Of a stretch of 64,000 nt of DNA, positions 41,574 through 50,296 are shown piece by piece. The notes beneath the pieces were generated by a model. It saw nothing but the letters and a program-made list of their open reading frames with translations, was not told the DNA's origin and ran no database searches. The DNA comes from an uncultured Eubacteriales bacterium (lineage in GTDB: Bacteria; Bacillota; Clostridia; Peptostreptococcales; Anaerovoracaceae), in NCBI GenBank assembly GCA_902763505.1, contig CACWSO010000008.1, forward strand, positions 49,816 through 113,815, in the 5' to 3' direction. Numbering within the stretch: the stretch's first letter is position 1; each line of letters opens with the position of its first letter. The position numbers and the translations under genes are program-made.

Positions 41574-43187
41574 ATGGACGAAGAAAAAAAGGCTGTAGCA
41601 ACAGCTGAAGAAGGTTCACAGGATCTAAAGCGAGGCATCGCTGAATGGCAGGTCGCGTTCATCGGCCTGGGCGGCGTTATCGGATCCTGCTACTTCCTGG
41701 GCGTTGGCTGGGACATCGAAGTTATGGGTCCTGGTGTATTCTGGGCATTCCTGCTCGTAGGTGTCATCGTATTTGGTCTGATGATATCCTATGCGGAGCT
41801 TCTGGTAAACCTGCCGCGTTCCGGATCATTCATTGCGTACACCAATGAATTCCTTGGACCAACAGTATCCACCGGTTTCGGTTGGGCATTCTGGTTCAAC
41901 TGGGTATGTTATGTACCGTCAGAAGCAATCGCTGTATCAGCAGCACTGCAGGCCATTACCGGTATTACCAGTACGGTCGCATATGTTGCCTTTGCGATAG
42001 GCACCATGATGGCATTGACCCTAATCAACTGCTTCGCAGTAGACATCTTCGCGAAGATCGAGTCAGGTTTGGCTATCACAAAAGTTATCATCATCATCCT
42101 GTTCATCCTTATGGGACTCGGTATTTGGGTCGGCTTCTGGGGCAGCCCGCAGGGCGAACTTGCAGCTTACAACATTACCGAAGGATTCAAGGGTGCAGGA
42201 ATCAACTTCCAGCCTGAATACAGCGTATTCGACAACTGGTTCCCTCATGGAATACTGATCATCTCCGTAATGATGGTAGTAGTACTTGTAACAATGCAGG
42301 GTACTGAAATCGTAGGTCTGGCAGCAGCGGAATCAAAGAATCCTGAAGTTGCGGTACCAAAGGCATGCAGAAGCGTAGTATATCGTATTGTCGCTCTGTA
42401 TCTGGCACCAATCCTTCTGGTCATCCTGATCTACCCGACTGCACTGGCAGACGATGCGACACCGGTATTTGCGGAGGTAGCCAGAGACTACGGACTGTCA
42501 CCATTCTTCTACATCTTCTGTGCGGTTGTAATGGTAGCAGCATTCAGCTGTGGTAATACAGGATTCTATGGAACAGTACGTGCGATGTATGGACTTTCCA
42601 CAGAGGGTCTGGCTCCGAAGTTCCTGAGCCACCTGTCAAAGAACCAGGCGCCGAGAAATGCCGTATTCTTCACGATGGCATTCATGTGGCTCGTTCTGAT
42701 TACAGGTCTGATTTCAGAAGTAACCGGAGCACTGTCCGACCTGTACGGTTCACTGCTGTGCATGTCCGGATTTACCGGCACACTTGCCTGGGTAGGTATC
42801 ATCGCAGCACAGAAGAGAATGCGTACGAGACTTAAGAAAAACGGCTATGATCCTGAGAGTGTCCTCAAGGCCAAAGTGCCTAAACCATTGGCATGGGTAC
42901 CATGGTTCGCACTCATTGCGCAGATCATCTGCCTGATCATGCTGGCATTCGCAACACCTGTTGAGAAGGCTTACATCAACGGCATGGAAGCACAGGGTCT
43001 TGAACCTGATATCGCAGTTGGCGACACAGGCGGCGGTCTCGTTATCTTCATCATCGCAACATCAGCAATCGTTATTCCAATGATCGTATATCAGATTCTG
43101 AATAAGACTGGTAAGGTTGGTCATATCGTAACGCTGCATGGAGATGAGAAGACATTTGAGGAAGCATTCCCTCCAATCAACAAATAA
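41574..43187 (+). CDS. APC-family amino-acid permease 1
   Basis: 537 residues with about 12 membrane helices. The APC core is clear near the start, where AEWQVAFIGLGGVIGSCYFLGVG is the unwound first helix. It continues with ISYAELLVNLPRSGSFIAYTNEFLGP, VGLAAAESKNPEVAVPKACRSVVYRI and later NAVFFTMAFMWLVL. These proteins take up amino acids with an ion or by exchange; the substrate cannot be told. The TAGGAGG site precedes the ATG. It is monocistronic, with its own promoter and a strong terminator. Confidence 0.92.
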   Translation: MDEEKKAVATAEEGSQDLKRGIAEWQVAFIGLGGVIGSCYFLGVGWDIEVMGPGVFWAFLLVGVIVFGLMISYAELLVNLPRSGSFIAYTNEFLGPTVSTGFGWAFWFNWVCYVPSEAIAVSAALQAITGITSTVAYVAFAIGTMMALTLINCFAVDIFAKIESGLAITKVIIIILFILMGLGIWVGFWGSPQGELAAYNITEGFKGAGINFQPEYSVFDNWFPHGILIISVMMVVVLVTMQGTEIVGLAAAESKNPEVAVPKACRSVVYRIVALYLAPILLVILIYPTALADDATPVFAEVARDYGLSPFFYIFCAVVMVAAFSCGNTGFYGTVRAMYGLSTEGLAPKFLSHLSKNQAPRNAVFFTMAFMWLVLITGLISEVTGALSDLYGSLLCMSGFTGTLAWVGIIAAQKRMRTRLKKNGYDPESVLKAKVPKPLAWVPWFALIAQIICLIMLAFATPVEKAYINGMEAQGLEPDIAVGDTGGGLVIFIIATSAIVIPMIVYQILNKTGKVGHIVTLHGDEKTFEEAFPPINK

Positions 43188-43217
43188 GTGTTGTTTGATG
43201 AATGACTAAGATGAACA

Positions 43218-43252
43218 GGGCTGTGACGACATTTGCGTCACAGCCCTTCTGT
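43218..43252 (+). terminator. Strong terminator after APC permease 1
   Basis: An 11-bp perfect stem, GGGCTGTGACG (43218-43228) with CGTCACAGCCC (43236-43246), followed by TTCTGTGTT. Confidence 0.85.
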
Positions 43253-43299
43253 GTTATATAATCACCCTGCGACACATTATCGATAGAGAGGTACGATCC

Positions 43300-43686
43300 A
43301 TGGTGGATAATAATCAGAATCTGGAAATCACTGCAGTCAGGGCGCTGAATCCCAGATCACTGCGATTGGAATTTAACAATGGGGATGTGAGGTTGTTCGA
43401 CAGTCACCGTCTAAGGGGACCGGCATTTATACCTTTGATGAATGAAGAAATATTCACAAAACCGATTGTGACAGAAGACGGGAAACTCGGCTGGGAAGAC
43501 CTGGACATCACATGCAGTGCAAAATATATTTACGATCGCAGCGTCCATTATGATGACAACGCGGTGGCACGTGAATATGTCCGTACAAAGAAGGATATCT
43601 GGGGAGAGAGAATCGCAATAGTATTATTTCCACTGATGGCCATATGCGGACTTATCGGAACTGTGTGGTGGTATATCAACAACTAG
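43300..43686 (+). CDS. DUF2442-domain protein with a C-terminal membrane anchor
   Basis: 128 residues. Residues about 8-85 follow the DUF2442 pattern: a VRALNPRSLRLEFNNGDVRLFDSHRL strand pair, then IFTKPIVTEDGKLGWEDLDITCSAKYIYDRS. DUF2442 proteins are usually soluble and about 80-100 residues long. This one adds a charged stretch and a membrane helix (about 105-125, IAIVLFPLMAICGLIGTVWWY). The function of the family is unknown. GAGAGGT lies eight bases before the ATG, and a TATAAT box is at 43255-43260. It is monocistronic between two amino-acid permease genes. Confidence 0.8.
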   Translation: MVDNNQNLEITAVRALNPRSLRLEFNNGDVRLFDSHRLRGPAFIPLMNEEIFTKPIVTEDGKLGWEDLDITCSAKYIYDRSVHYDDNAVAREYVRTKKDIWGERIAIVLFPLMAICGLIGTVWWYINN

Positions 43687-43701
43687 CAAGAAAATGCAAG
43701 G

Positions 43702-43729
43702 ACGGCGTCATAGTTTGACGCCGTTTTTT
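43702..43729 (+). terminator. Terminator after the DUF2442 gene
   Basis: ACGGCGTCA (43702-43710) pairs with TGACGCCGT (43716-43724), followed by TTTTT. Confidence 0.9.
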
Positions 43730-43744
43730 AAGCAGTTTTTGTGC

Positions 43745-43772
43745 TTGAAACAACGTATTGAAGTGCTATAAT
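43745..43772 (+). promoter_or_regulatory. Promoter of APC permease 2
   Basis: TTGAAA (43745-43750), a 16-base spacer and TATAAT (43767-43772), with a leader of about 65 bases. Confidence 0.65.
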
Positions 43773-43844
43773 TTAATTGTTAAGAACTAATACTAATTAT
43801 TCAGTCAATTGTCATTATTCGTTTATAGTTTAAGGAGGATTATT

Positions 43845-45671
43845 ATGAGTCAGGCACAGGCAGCAGTGGCTCAGACCGGAGAACATGGCCTAAAAAAACA
43901 TGAGATCAGGGTCTCCACTGTCGTATTCATGATTTTCTGCCTGGTAGCAGCAGGATGCTATGGTATCGAGGAAATGATCCCGGAATGCGGACCTGGACTC
44001 ACCATAGCGATGCTCTGCATACTCCCGTTTGTATGGGGTCTTCCGTTTGGACTGGTTGCATCTGAACTCGGATCAGTTCGTCCGCAGGAAGGCGGCTACT
44101 ACAAGTGGGTACAGGAAGCTCTCGGAGAATTCTGGGGATTCCAGGCAGGCTGGTGGAGAACGATCTCCATCTACATCGACAATACCTCATATGTTATCCT
44201 GGCAGGCGGCTATGCAGCGACTGTATGGGACATGGGTATTGGAGGAGAATTTGCTCTGAAATTCTGCATGATCGGTATCTTCACACTGATCAATATCAGA
44301 GGTGTCAAGGACGTAGGTGCCGTAAGTACAGCACTTTCCATTTTCGTTATGGTAGCGTTTGGAGTTGTGGCGCTCTGCGGATTCCTGAACTGGGGCAGCG
44401 ACCCATCCGTTACGTTCCAGATGACACCGGAACCGGCGGAAGGAATCGGCGATTGGTTCTTCTACATCGCGGGGGGTATCTCCATCGGTATGTGGATGTA
44501 CTCCGGATATGAGTCCATGTCGACCATTGCGGGAGAAGTTGCGAATCCGCAGGTTATCCCGAAAGGAACGCTGATCACAATTCCGCTGATCATGGCAGTA
44601 TATATCCTGCCGACCGTTGCAGGTCTTGGCTCCATCGGTCAGTTCGATAACTGGGGAACTGACGGAGACTCTGTCGGATACGCAACTGTCGTATCAACCT
44701 TCTGGGGTCCTGTATGGGGCATCATATTCGTCATCGTTGCGATCCTGGCACAGTGCTCGATTTACAACACATATATCGCATCCGGATCCAGAGGATTCTT
44801 CGCCCTTGCGGATGATAATCTGACGCCTCCGGTCATGGTCAAGGTCGATAAGAAATACGGTGTACCTTACATTGCAGTATTGTCAGTTGGTATCTTCAAC
44901 CTGCTCTTCTGCATGTTCCCATTCGGATTCATCATCGTACTGGACGTTGCGCTGTTGCTGTCGTCCTACGTCATGGTATATATCTCGGCCATGGTTCTGA
45001 GACGGAGAATTCCGGAAGAGGATTACATCTTCCGCATTCCTGGAGGAAACGGACTCCTCGGAGTGATCTGCATCGTTCCTACATGCGTAGCGATCTTCGC
45101 ATTCTTCGTCAATGGATCCGACTACTACCTCGGCGGTATGATCGGTCTGCTGACTGGCCCGATTCTGTACCTGATCTGGAGAAGAATGTACGGCGGGCTT
45201 TCCAAGAAAGATCCGGAAGCATTTGTCTGCAACCCTAGAACAGGGCTGGCAGTAGGCGATACAAGAAGGATTTCCTTCCTGCTTCTGATCATCACCATTA
45301 TGAACCTGTTCGCTCTGGTCTTCGAACCTTGGTACGAAGGTTGGGGAACAGAGGATGCATGGGAGTCCGGAGACTACTTCGATGGAATCCTAGAAGCAGC
45401 CAATGTTGATACCATCGTCGGAACGATCAGAGTCGTTCTTTGGGTCGTAACCATCGTATGTGCACTTGCATGTATCCTCATTTACCTGCTTTCCAAGAAG
45501 GTTGAGCCTTCCAAGGAAGAATGCAAGGCGGCCTTCAAGAAGAGCTGTGACGCCATCAGCGCAAGACACAACAAGGAACTGGAAGAGATGATCGCAGAAG
45601 AGGAAATCGCGGTAGCAGCTGACGCAGTGGAAAAAGCGGCAGCGGCGGCAGAAGACGAGATCAAAAAATAA
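43845..45671 (+). CDS. APC-family amino-acid permease 2
   Basis: 608 residues from ATG 43845, preceded by AAGGAGG. About 12 membrane helices; the opening VVFMIFCLVAAGCYGIEEMIPECGPG and GLVASELGSVRPQEGGYYKWVQEALG are typical of the glutamate/GABA or YfnA-like branch. A long hydrophilic tail, rich in Ala, Glu and Lys (about 555-608), ends the protein. It is only distantly related to permease 1, so this is not a local duplication. The substrate is not known; acidic amino acids or their amines are possible. A terminator follows. Confidence 0.92.
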   Translation: MSQAQAAVAQTGEHGLKKHEIRVSTVVFMIFCLVAAGCYGIEEMIPECGPGLTIAMLCILPFVWGLPFGLVASELGSVRPQEGGYYKWVQEALGEFWGFQAGWWRTISIYIDNTSYVILAGGYAATVWDMGIGGEFALKFCMIGIFTLINIRGVKDVGAVSTALSIFVMVAFGVVALCGFLNWGSDPSVTFQMTPEPAEGIGDWFFYIAGGISIGMWMYSGYESMSTIAGEVANPQVIPKGTLITIPLIMAVYILPTVAGLGSIGQFDNWGTDGDSVGYATVVSTFWGPVWGIIFVIVAILAQCSIYNTYIASGSRGFFALADDNLTPPVMVKVDKKYGVPYIAVLSVGIFNLLFCMFPFGFIIVLDVALLLSSYVMVYISAMVLRRRIPEEDYIFRIPGGNGLLGVICIVPTCVAIFAFFVNGSDYYLGGMIGLLTGPILYLIWRRMYGGLSKKDPEAFVCNPRTGLAVGDTRRISFLLLIITIMNLFALVFEPWYEGWGTEDAWESGDYFDGILEAANVDTIVGTIRVVLWVVTIVCALACILIYLLSKKVEPSKEECKAAFKKSCDAISARHNKELEEMIAEEEIAVAADAVEKAAAAAEDEIKK

Positions 45672-45710
45672 AGCCTGAAAGACATACTGCGAATCTCGAA
45701 AGACAGATAT

Positions 45711-45737
45711 AAAAAGGGCTCGCGAGAGCCCTTTTTT
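45711..45737 (+). terminator. Terminator after APC permease 2
   Basis: AAAAAGGGCTC, loop GCGA, GAGCCCTTTTTT: an 11-bp stem with flanking A and T runs, usable in both directions. Confidence 0.92.
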
Positions 45738-45778
45738 AGTGGTAAAATCAGGTTGAACAATTCATGGGAGGATCAGCC

Positions 45779-46321
45779 ATGCAGTTACTGCGTCCGGGCG
45801 GAACGGAAAAAGAAAAAGCACACAGATGGTACCGGCTTGCTTTTGTAGCGGCCATTGTTGTGTTTATCCTTCTCGCACCAGAGGTCAACAACGGCAAATA
45901 CATGGATCCGACCATCAGCGATGGGCAGGTTTTGGTTACGTCAAAGACAGCCTTTTCCACGAACAGGGGAATGCCGGACCGCGGACAGCTCGTCATACTG
46001 AAGAAGCCGTTTTCTCAGGAAGCAGGCGCGGATGACAACATCATTACGAGAGTCATAGGCGTACCGGGGGATACAGTTGAAATCACAGGAGGCAAGGTCC
46101 TCGTCAACGATGAAGAGTACACGACGCCGAATGGAATTGAAGGCTGTAAGGATGAAGTCGCCAAAGTAAAAATCAAAGAGGGAAAAGTCTTTGTGCTCTG
46201 TGACAACAGGAACACGAAGCAGAAGTTTGACAGCAGAAATGAAGACATCGGCGTCATGAGCGCCAAAGAGATCAAAGGGAAGGTTTTGCTGAGGGCCTGG
46301 CCACCAGGAAAATTAAAATAA
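45779..46321 (+). CDS. Signal peptidase I homologue lacking the catalytic Ser and Lys
   Basis: 180 residues from ATG 45779 with GGGAGG upstream. The layout is that of type I signal peptidase (S26): one N-terminal membrane helix (about 19-33), then the boxes. Box B, usually SMxPT, reads YMDPT here, so the nucleophile is Tyr41. Box D, usually KRVIGLPGD, reads TRVIGVPGD, so the general base Lys is Thr90. Box E (CDNRNTKQKFDSR) is well kept. The protein should therefore not cut signal peptides by the usual mechanism. Staphylococcal SpsA is a known inactive homologue. It may be a binding or regulatory factor; there is no partner gene next to it. Confidence 0.85.
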   Translation: MQLLRPGGTEKEKAHRWYRLAFVAAIVVFILLAPEVNNGKYMDPTISDGQVLVTSKTAFSTNRGMPDRGQLVILKKPFSQEAGADDNIITRVIGVPGDTVEITGGKVLVNDEEYTTPNGIEGCKDEVAKVKIKEGKVFVLCDNRNTKQKFDSRNEDIGVMSAKEIKGKVLLRAWPPGKLK

Positions 46322-46344
46322 TCAGTCATTTCTTTAGGACGTTG

Positions 46345-46375
46345 AAGCGGCATATCAAATGCCGCTTATTTGTTT
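46345..46375 (+). terminator. Probable terminator after the signal-peptidase homologue
   Basis: AAGCGGCAT (46345-46353) pairs with ATGCCGCTT (46359-46367), followed by ATTTGTTTG. Confidence 0.7.
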
Positions 46376-46428
46376 GTTAATTTTCTTGCGATATGGGGGT
46401 TTTGGGCCCTATGTATTTTCTTTCGAAC

Positions 46429-46458
46429 TTGATTATTACAGGGCAGTATAGGTATAAT
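46429..46458 (+). promoter_or_regulatory. Promoter of the ech hydrogenase operon
   Basis: TTGATT (46429-46434), an 18-base spacer and TATAAT (46453-46458), followed by a leader of about 47 bases with AGGAGG before echA. Confidence 0.65.
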
Positions 46459-46512
46459 GATATGAAAAGTTTTTTTCACTGAGACGTTATTTTTATTTAT
46501 TAGGAGGATTAA

Positions 46513-48447
46513 ATGGGCACAATAGTATTTCTCATCCTTTTCCCGATGATCGTTGCCTTCATTCTTCTGGTAGTAAAAAGTGACAAGGGTAGAGACGTGA
46601 TCGTCATTGCAGGTTCAGTTATCATTGCCGCAATGTCGATAGTTGTTGCTATCCAGTTTGCCGCGGGAGGCGGAGATTATTTCTCCTTCAACGGTGAAGT
46701 GATAGGCTACATAATGATGGCTGTAGAAGCAGGGTTATGCATCTACATCTGCATCACGTCCGCAATGCACAGAAAGTGGCTTGCATTTATCTTTGCCATT
46801 ATTCAGACACCGCTGATCATGTGGTTTGAATTCTCCAGAGGACATGGCATCGAGGTCGAGAGCAATCTGTATGTTGACAGACTTTCGATCATTATGATTC
46901 TCATCATAGGAATCATCGGAACACTTATTGCAGTCTATGCATTAGGCTACATGAAAGACTTCCAGCACCATGAAGACGAGAAGGGAAATAAAGACAGAAG
47001 ACCTTGGTTCTTCTTCGTTATGTTCCTGTTCCTGGGCGCAATGGTAGGACTGGTAACATCCAACAACATGATTTGGATGTACTTCTTCTGGGAGATCACC
47101 AGCTTGTCATCATTCTGGCTCATCGGTTACACAAAGACCGAAGAAGCCACGAACAATGCGTTCAGAGCGCTGATCATGAACCTGCTCGGCGGTCTCGGAT
47201 TCGCAGTTGGTATCGTTATTCTCGGAATCGTATTCCAGACAGTGGAAATGAGCACTATGCTCCTGATCGGATCAGTTTACGGAGATCTGGTTGCTATCCC
47301 TGCTGCATTCTTCGCATTCGCAGGTATTACAAAGGCAGCGCAGATGCCGTTCAACAGCTGGCTGCTCGGAGCAATGGTTGCACCTACTCCAACATCTGCA
47401 TTACTCCACTCATCAACAATGGTTAAAGCAGGTGTATTCATGATCATCAAACTGGCTCCTGTACTCGGAATGAGCAACTTCGCAGGAATCATGACCATGA
47501 TGGTAGGCGGAATCACATTCCTGTTTGCGTCATGCGCAGCAATCTCACAGGTCAATGCAAAGAGAGTACTCGCTTACTCAACCATTGCAAACCTTGGTCT
47601 GATCGTTGCCTGCGGCGGCGTTGGAACAGCTGGTGCTGTATGGGCAGGAATCATGCTGATTATATTCCACGCAATCACTAAGTCATTACTCTTCCTCTGC
47701 GTAGGTACTGCAGAGCACCACATCGGATCAAGAATGATCGAAGATATGGACGGTCTGTTCAACAAGATGCCGAGACTTGCAATGTGCATGATCATCGGTA
47801 TCGCAGGCATGTTCCTCGCACCGTTCGGAATGCTGATCTCCAAGTGGGGATGCATGGTAGCATTCGTTGATTCAGGAAATGTGCTGCTCATCGGCTGCAT
47901 CTGCTTCGGTAGTGCTGTAACAGCATTCTACTGGCTCAAGTGGATGGGCAAGCTCACGGCAGTAGTTGCCGGCGAGGAGAGCATCGAGTATGACGTTCAC
48001 AGAACAGAGACATTCGTACACATTACTCTGGTAGTATTGGTAGTGCTTGTATGTCTGCTCTTCCCTCTGCTGTCGTCATATCTCCTGGTACCATATCTTG
48101 AGATCACCTTCGGCGGACTGGCCGGCGGAATTATGTCATCAGGCAACATGCTCATCATGGTTATTATGGTAGCAGTTATCGTCCTGCTGGCACTGTTCGG
48201 ATTCGGCAAGTCAAAGAAGCCGACAGTTCCGATCTACCTGGCTGGTGCCAACACCGGAGACAACAGAACATATTACGGCTCCATGCAGAAGGAAGTTCAG
48301 TTCGCTCTTAGAAACTGGCACATGGAGAAGTACTTCGGTGAGCATAAGATGAATCTTATCGGCGACGTTCTCTGCGTAGCGATGCTCGTCATCGGACTCG
48401 GATACATGATCGCCACATTAGTAAGTTTGATGGGAGGTATCGCATAA
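46513..48447 (+). CDS. echA: Ech hydrogenase membrane subunit A (NuoL-like ion pump)
   Basis: 644 residues with about 15 membrane helices. It matches the NuoL/MrpA antiporter family: MIWMYFFWEITSLSSFWLIGYTKTEEATNNAFRALIMN, FAGITKAAQMPFNSWLLGAMVAPTPTSALLHSSTMVKAGVF, and IFHAITKSLLFLCVGTAEHH. Conserved Glu and Lys residues of the proton path are visible. In Ech complexes this subunit couples ferredoxin oxidation to H+ or Na+ export. It is the first gene of a six-gene operon, and its stop overlaps the echB start by one base. Confidence 0.93.
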   Translation: MGTIVFLILFPMIVAFILLVVKSDKGRDVIVIAGSVIIAAMSIVVAIQFAAGGGDYFSFNGEVIGYIMMAVEAGLCIYICITSAMHRKWLAFIFAIIQTPLIMWFEFSRGHGIEVESNLYVDRLSIIMILIIGIIGTLIAVYALGYMKDFQHHEDEKGNKDRRPWFFFVMFLFLGAMVGLVTSNNMIWMYFFWEITSLSSFWLIGYTKTEEATNNAFRALIMNLLGGLGFAVGIVILGIVFQTVEMSTMLLIGSVYGDLVAIPAAFFAFAGITKAAQMPFNSWLLGAMVAPTPTSALLHSSTMVKAGVFMIIKLAPVLGMSNFAGIMTMMVGGITFLFASCAAISQVNAKRVLAYSTIANLGLIVACGGVGTAGAVWAGIMLIIFHAITKSLLFLCVGTAEHHIGSRMIEDMDGLFNKMPRLAMCMIIGIAGMFLAPFGMLISKWGCMVAFVDSGNVLLIGCICFGSAVTAFYWLKWMGKLTAVVAGEESIEYDVHRTETFVHITLVVLVVLVCLLFPLLSSYLLVPYLEITFGGLAGGIMSSGNMLIMVIMVAVIVLLALFGFGKSKKPTVPIYLAGANTGDNRTYYGSMQKEVQFALRNWHMEKYFGEHKMNLIGDVLCVAMLVIGLGYMIATLVSLMGGIA

Positions 48448-49316
48448 TGATTATTAAAGCAATAATTTCAGTCGTTGCCTTCCTCGTACTGGGACCTTTC
48501 CTCGGAGGACTTCTCGCAGGTCTGGACAGAAAACTTTCTGCTAAGATGCAGAGAAGAGTAGGACCTCCGGTACTTCAGCCGTTCTACGATGTCGGCAAGC
48601 TTTTCCAGAAAGAAAAGCAGACTCCTACGAGATTCCAGGACTTCTATGTAATCCTGTTCGTAGTATTCATAATCGCGTCAGGTGTATTATTCTTCATGGG
48701 CGGAGACCTGCTCCTGGTAATATTCACACTGACCATCGGCGCAGCGTTCCTCATCATCGCAGCGTACTCTTCAAACTCACCGTATGCAGAACTCGGTGCT
48801 GAAAGAGAACTGCTGGCAATGATGGCTTATGAACCAATGGTTCTGATCACTGTTATCGGTTTCTATATGTATGGCGGCAGCTTCAGGGTTAGCGAAATCA
48901 TGGCTGCAGACAACATGGCATTCCTGCCTTTGATCGGCATATTCTTCGGATGGGTATTCATTCTGACACTCAAGTTCAGAAAATCACCGTTCGACCTGAG
49001 TATGTCACACCATGCTCACCAGGAACTGGTAAGAGGTGCTACCACTGAGTTCGTCGGAAGAACGATGGGATGGATCGAGATATCACATTGGTATGAAAAC
49101 GTATTCCTTCTTGGATTTGTATTCCTGTTCTTCGCGAACGGAACAGCATGGGGATGGATCATCGGAATCGTGGTCGCTCTTTTGACCTACTTCTTCGAAG
49201 TATTCATCGACAACTGTTTCGCAAGAATGAAGTGGCAGTTTGCATTCAAGTCGGCATGGGTTGTAGCCGTTGTTCTCGGCATGATCAACCTGTTCGTTCT
49301 CTACATTTGTTTCTAA
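48447..49316 (+). CDS. echB: Ech hydrogenase membrane subunit B (NuoH-like)
   Basis: 289 residues with about eight membrane helices. NuoH-type motifs: GLDRKLSAKMQRRVGPPVLQPFYDVGKLFQKE at the start, AYSSNSPYAELGAERELLAMMAYEP, and RKSPFDLSMSHHAHQELVRG, which lies at the interface with the hydrophilic arm. This subunit anchors the catalytic arm and carries part of the proton path. The gene is coupled to echA by overlap and lies 12 bases before echC. Confidence 0.94.
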   Translation: MIIKAIISVVAFLVLGPFLGGLLAGLDRKLSAKMQRRVGPPVLQPFYDVGKLFQKEKQTPTRFQDFYVILFVVFIIASGVLFFMGGDLLLVIFTLTIGAAFLIIAAYSSNSPYAELGAERELLAMMAYEPMVLITVIGFYMYGGSFRVSEIMAADNMAFLPLIGIFFGWVFILTLKFRKSPFDLSMSHHAHQELVRGATTEFVGRTMGWIEISHWYENVFLLGFVFLFFANGTAWGWIIGIVVALLTYFFEVFIDNCFARMKWQFAFKSAWVVAVVLGMINLFVLYICF

Positions 49317-49328
49317 GGAGGTGAAAGA

Positions 49329-49901
49329 ATGTCAGCAGCATATGTAACAAAGTCGCCTTGGGTCGTACATTATGACGGTTCAAGCTGTAACGGATGCGAT
49401 ATCGAAGTTCTGGCATGTCTTACTCCTATGTACGACGTAGAACGATTCGGTATTATCAACTGCGGTAACCCGAAGCACGCAGACGTGTTCCTGGTAACCG
49501 GCTCAGTCAATGAGCAGAACAAAGGCATCGTAAAGCAGATATATGAGCAGATGCCGGAACCTAAGGTAGTCGTTGCCGTAGGAATCTGCGCTTGCTCAGG
49601 CGGTATCTTCAAAGACTGCTACAACGTAATGGGCGGTGTTGATCAGGTTATTCCTGTAGACGCATACGTTCCGGGATGTGCAGCAAGACCTGAAGCTATC
49701 ATCGATGCTGTAGTAAAGGGCCTCGGCGTTCTCCAGGCTAAGAGAGACGCAATGGTCAAGGCTGTAGATGCTCCTGCAGAAGAAGTTGCAGAAGCAGCCG
49801 CTGAAGAAGTCGCAACTGAAGAAAAGAAAGCCGGCGCTGTTCCGCCGATCTTCACAATGGCTGAGATCAAAGTGAACACAATGGATTTTCTGAAGAAATA
49901 A
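49329..49901 (+). CDS. echC: Ech hydrogenase small subunit C (NuoB-like, proximal [4Fe-4S])
   Basis: 190 residues. The four cluster ligands are visible: the paired Cys in SSCNGCDIE, then CACSGGIF and VPGCAARPE. This is the electron-transfer small subunit that passes electrons from the ferredoxin subunit to the NiFe site. From about residue 135 it carries a tail rich in Ala and Glu (PAEEVAEAAAEEVATEEKK), which the usual EchC lacks; it ends with a short helix. It begins with GGAGG and is followed by echD after 12 bases. Confidence 0.94.
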   Translation: MSAAYVTKSPWVVHYDGSSCNGCDIEVLACLTPMYDVERFGIINCGNPKHADVFLVTGSVNEQNKGIVKQIYEQMPEPKVVVAVGICACSGGIFKDCYNVMGGVDQVIPVDAYVPGCAARPEAIIDAVVKGLGVLQAKRDAMVKAVDAPAEEVAEAAAEEVATEEKKAGAVPPIFTMAEIKVNTMDFLKK

Positions 49902-49913
49902 GGAGGGAGAATA

Positions 49914-50276
49914 ATGGATAAAATTACTGCAGTGCAGGACTTTGAATACGTTGAGCTTTCGAACCTTATTTCTAAAGTCAGCGATCTCAAAGCAGAAGGC
50001 TACAGATTGGTACAGATCTGCGGAGTAGTTCTGGATGATGAAACTTACGAGATTCTCTATTCATTCGATAAGGATCATCAGCTGAAGACTCTCAGACTTG
50101 ATATCAAGATCGATGTTGATGAAGTTGAAAGTATCACCGGTATTTACTGGCCTGCATTCATCTATGAGAATGAAATCCACGACCTGTTCGGTGTTCAGTT
50201 CAACCACAGTCAGTTAGACTACCAGGGAACATTCTTCAGAATTGTTGAAGAAACACCTTGGAAGCCGAAGAAGTAA
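49914..50276 (+). CDS. echD: Ech hydrogenase subunit D (NuoC-like)
   Basis: 120 residues. The NuoC-like signature is visible near the end: SITGIYWPAFIYENEIHDLFGVQFNHSQLDYQG, in which the ENEIHDLFG turn is typical. No cysteines form a cluster site. EchD is a small soluble subunit of the catalytic arm with a structural role. AGGAGG precedes the ATG. Twenty bases separate it from echE. Confidence 0.92.
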   Translation: MDKITAVQDFEYVELSNLISKVSDLKAEGYRLVQICGVVLDDETYEILYSFDKDHQLKTLRLDIKIDVDEVESITGIYWPAFIYENEIHDLFGVQFNHSQLDYQGTFFRIVEETPWKPKK

Positions 50277-50296
50277 TAGGAAAGGAAGGAAAGATA

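Noticed and set aside
41404-41600. bofA-like identity of the small gene after recR
   Set aside because: Position fits, but the 66-residue sequence shows no clear BofA resemblance, so no name was given.
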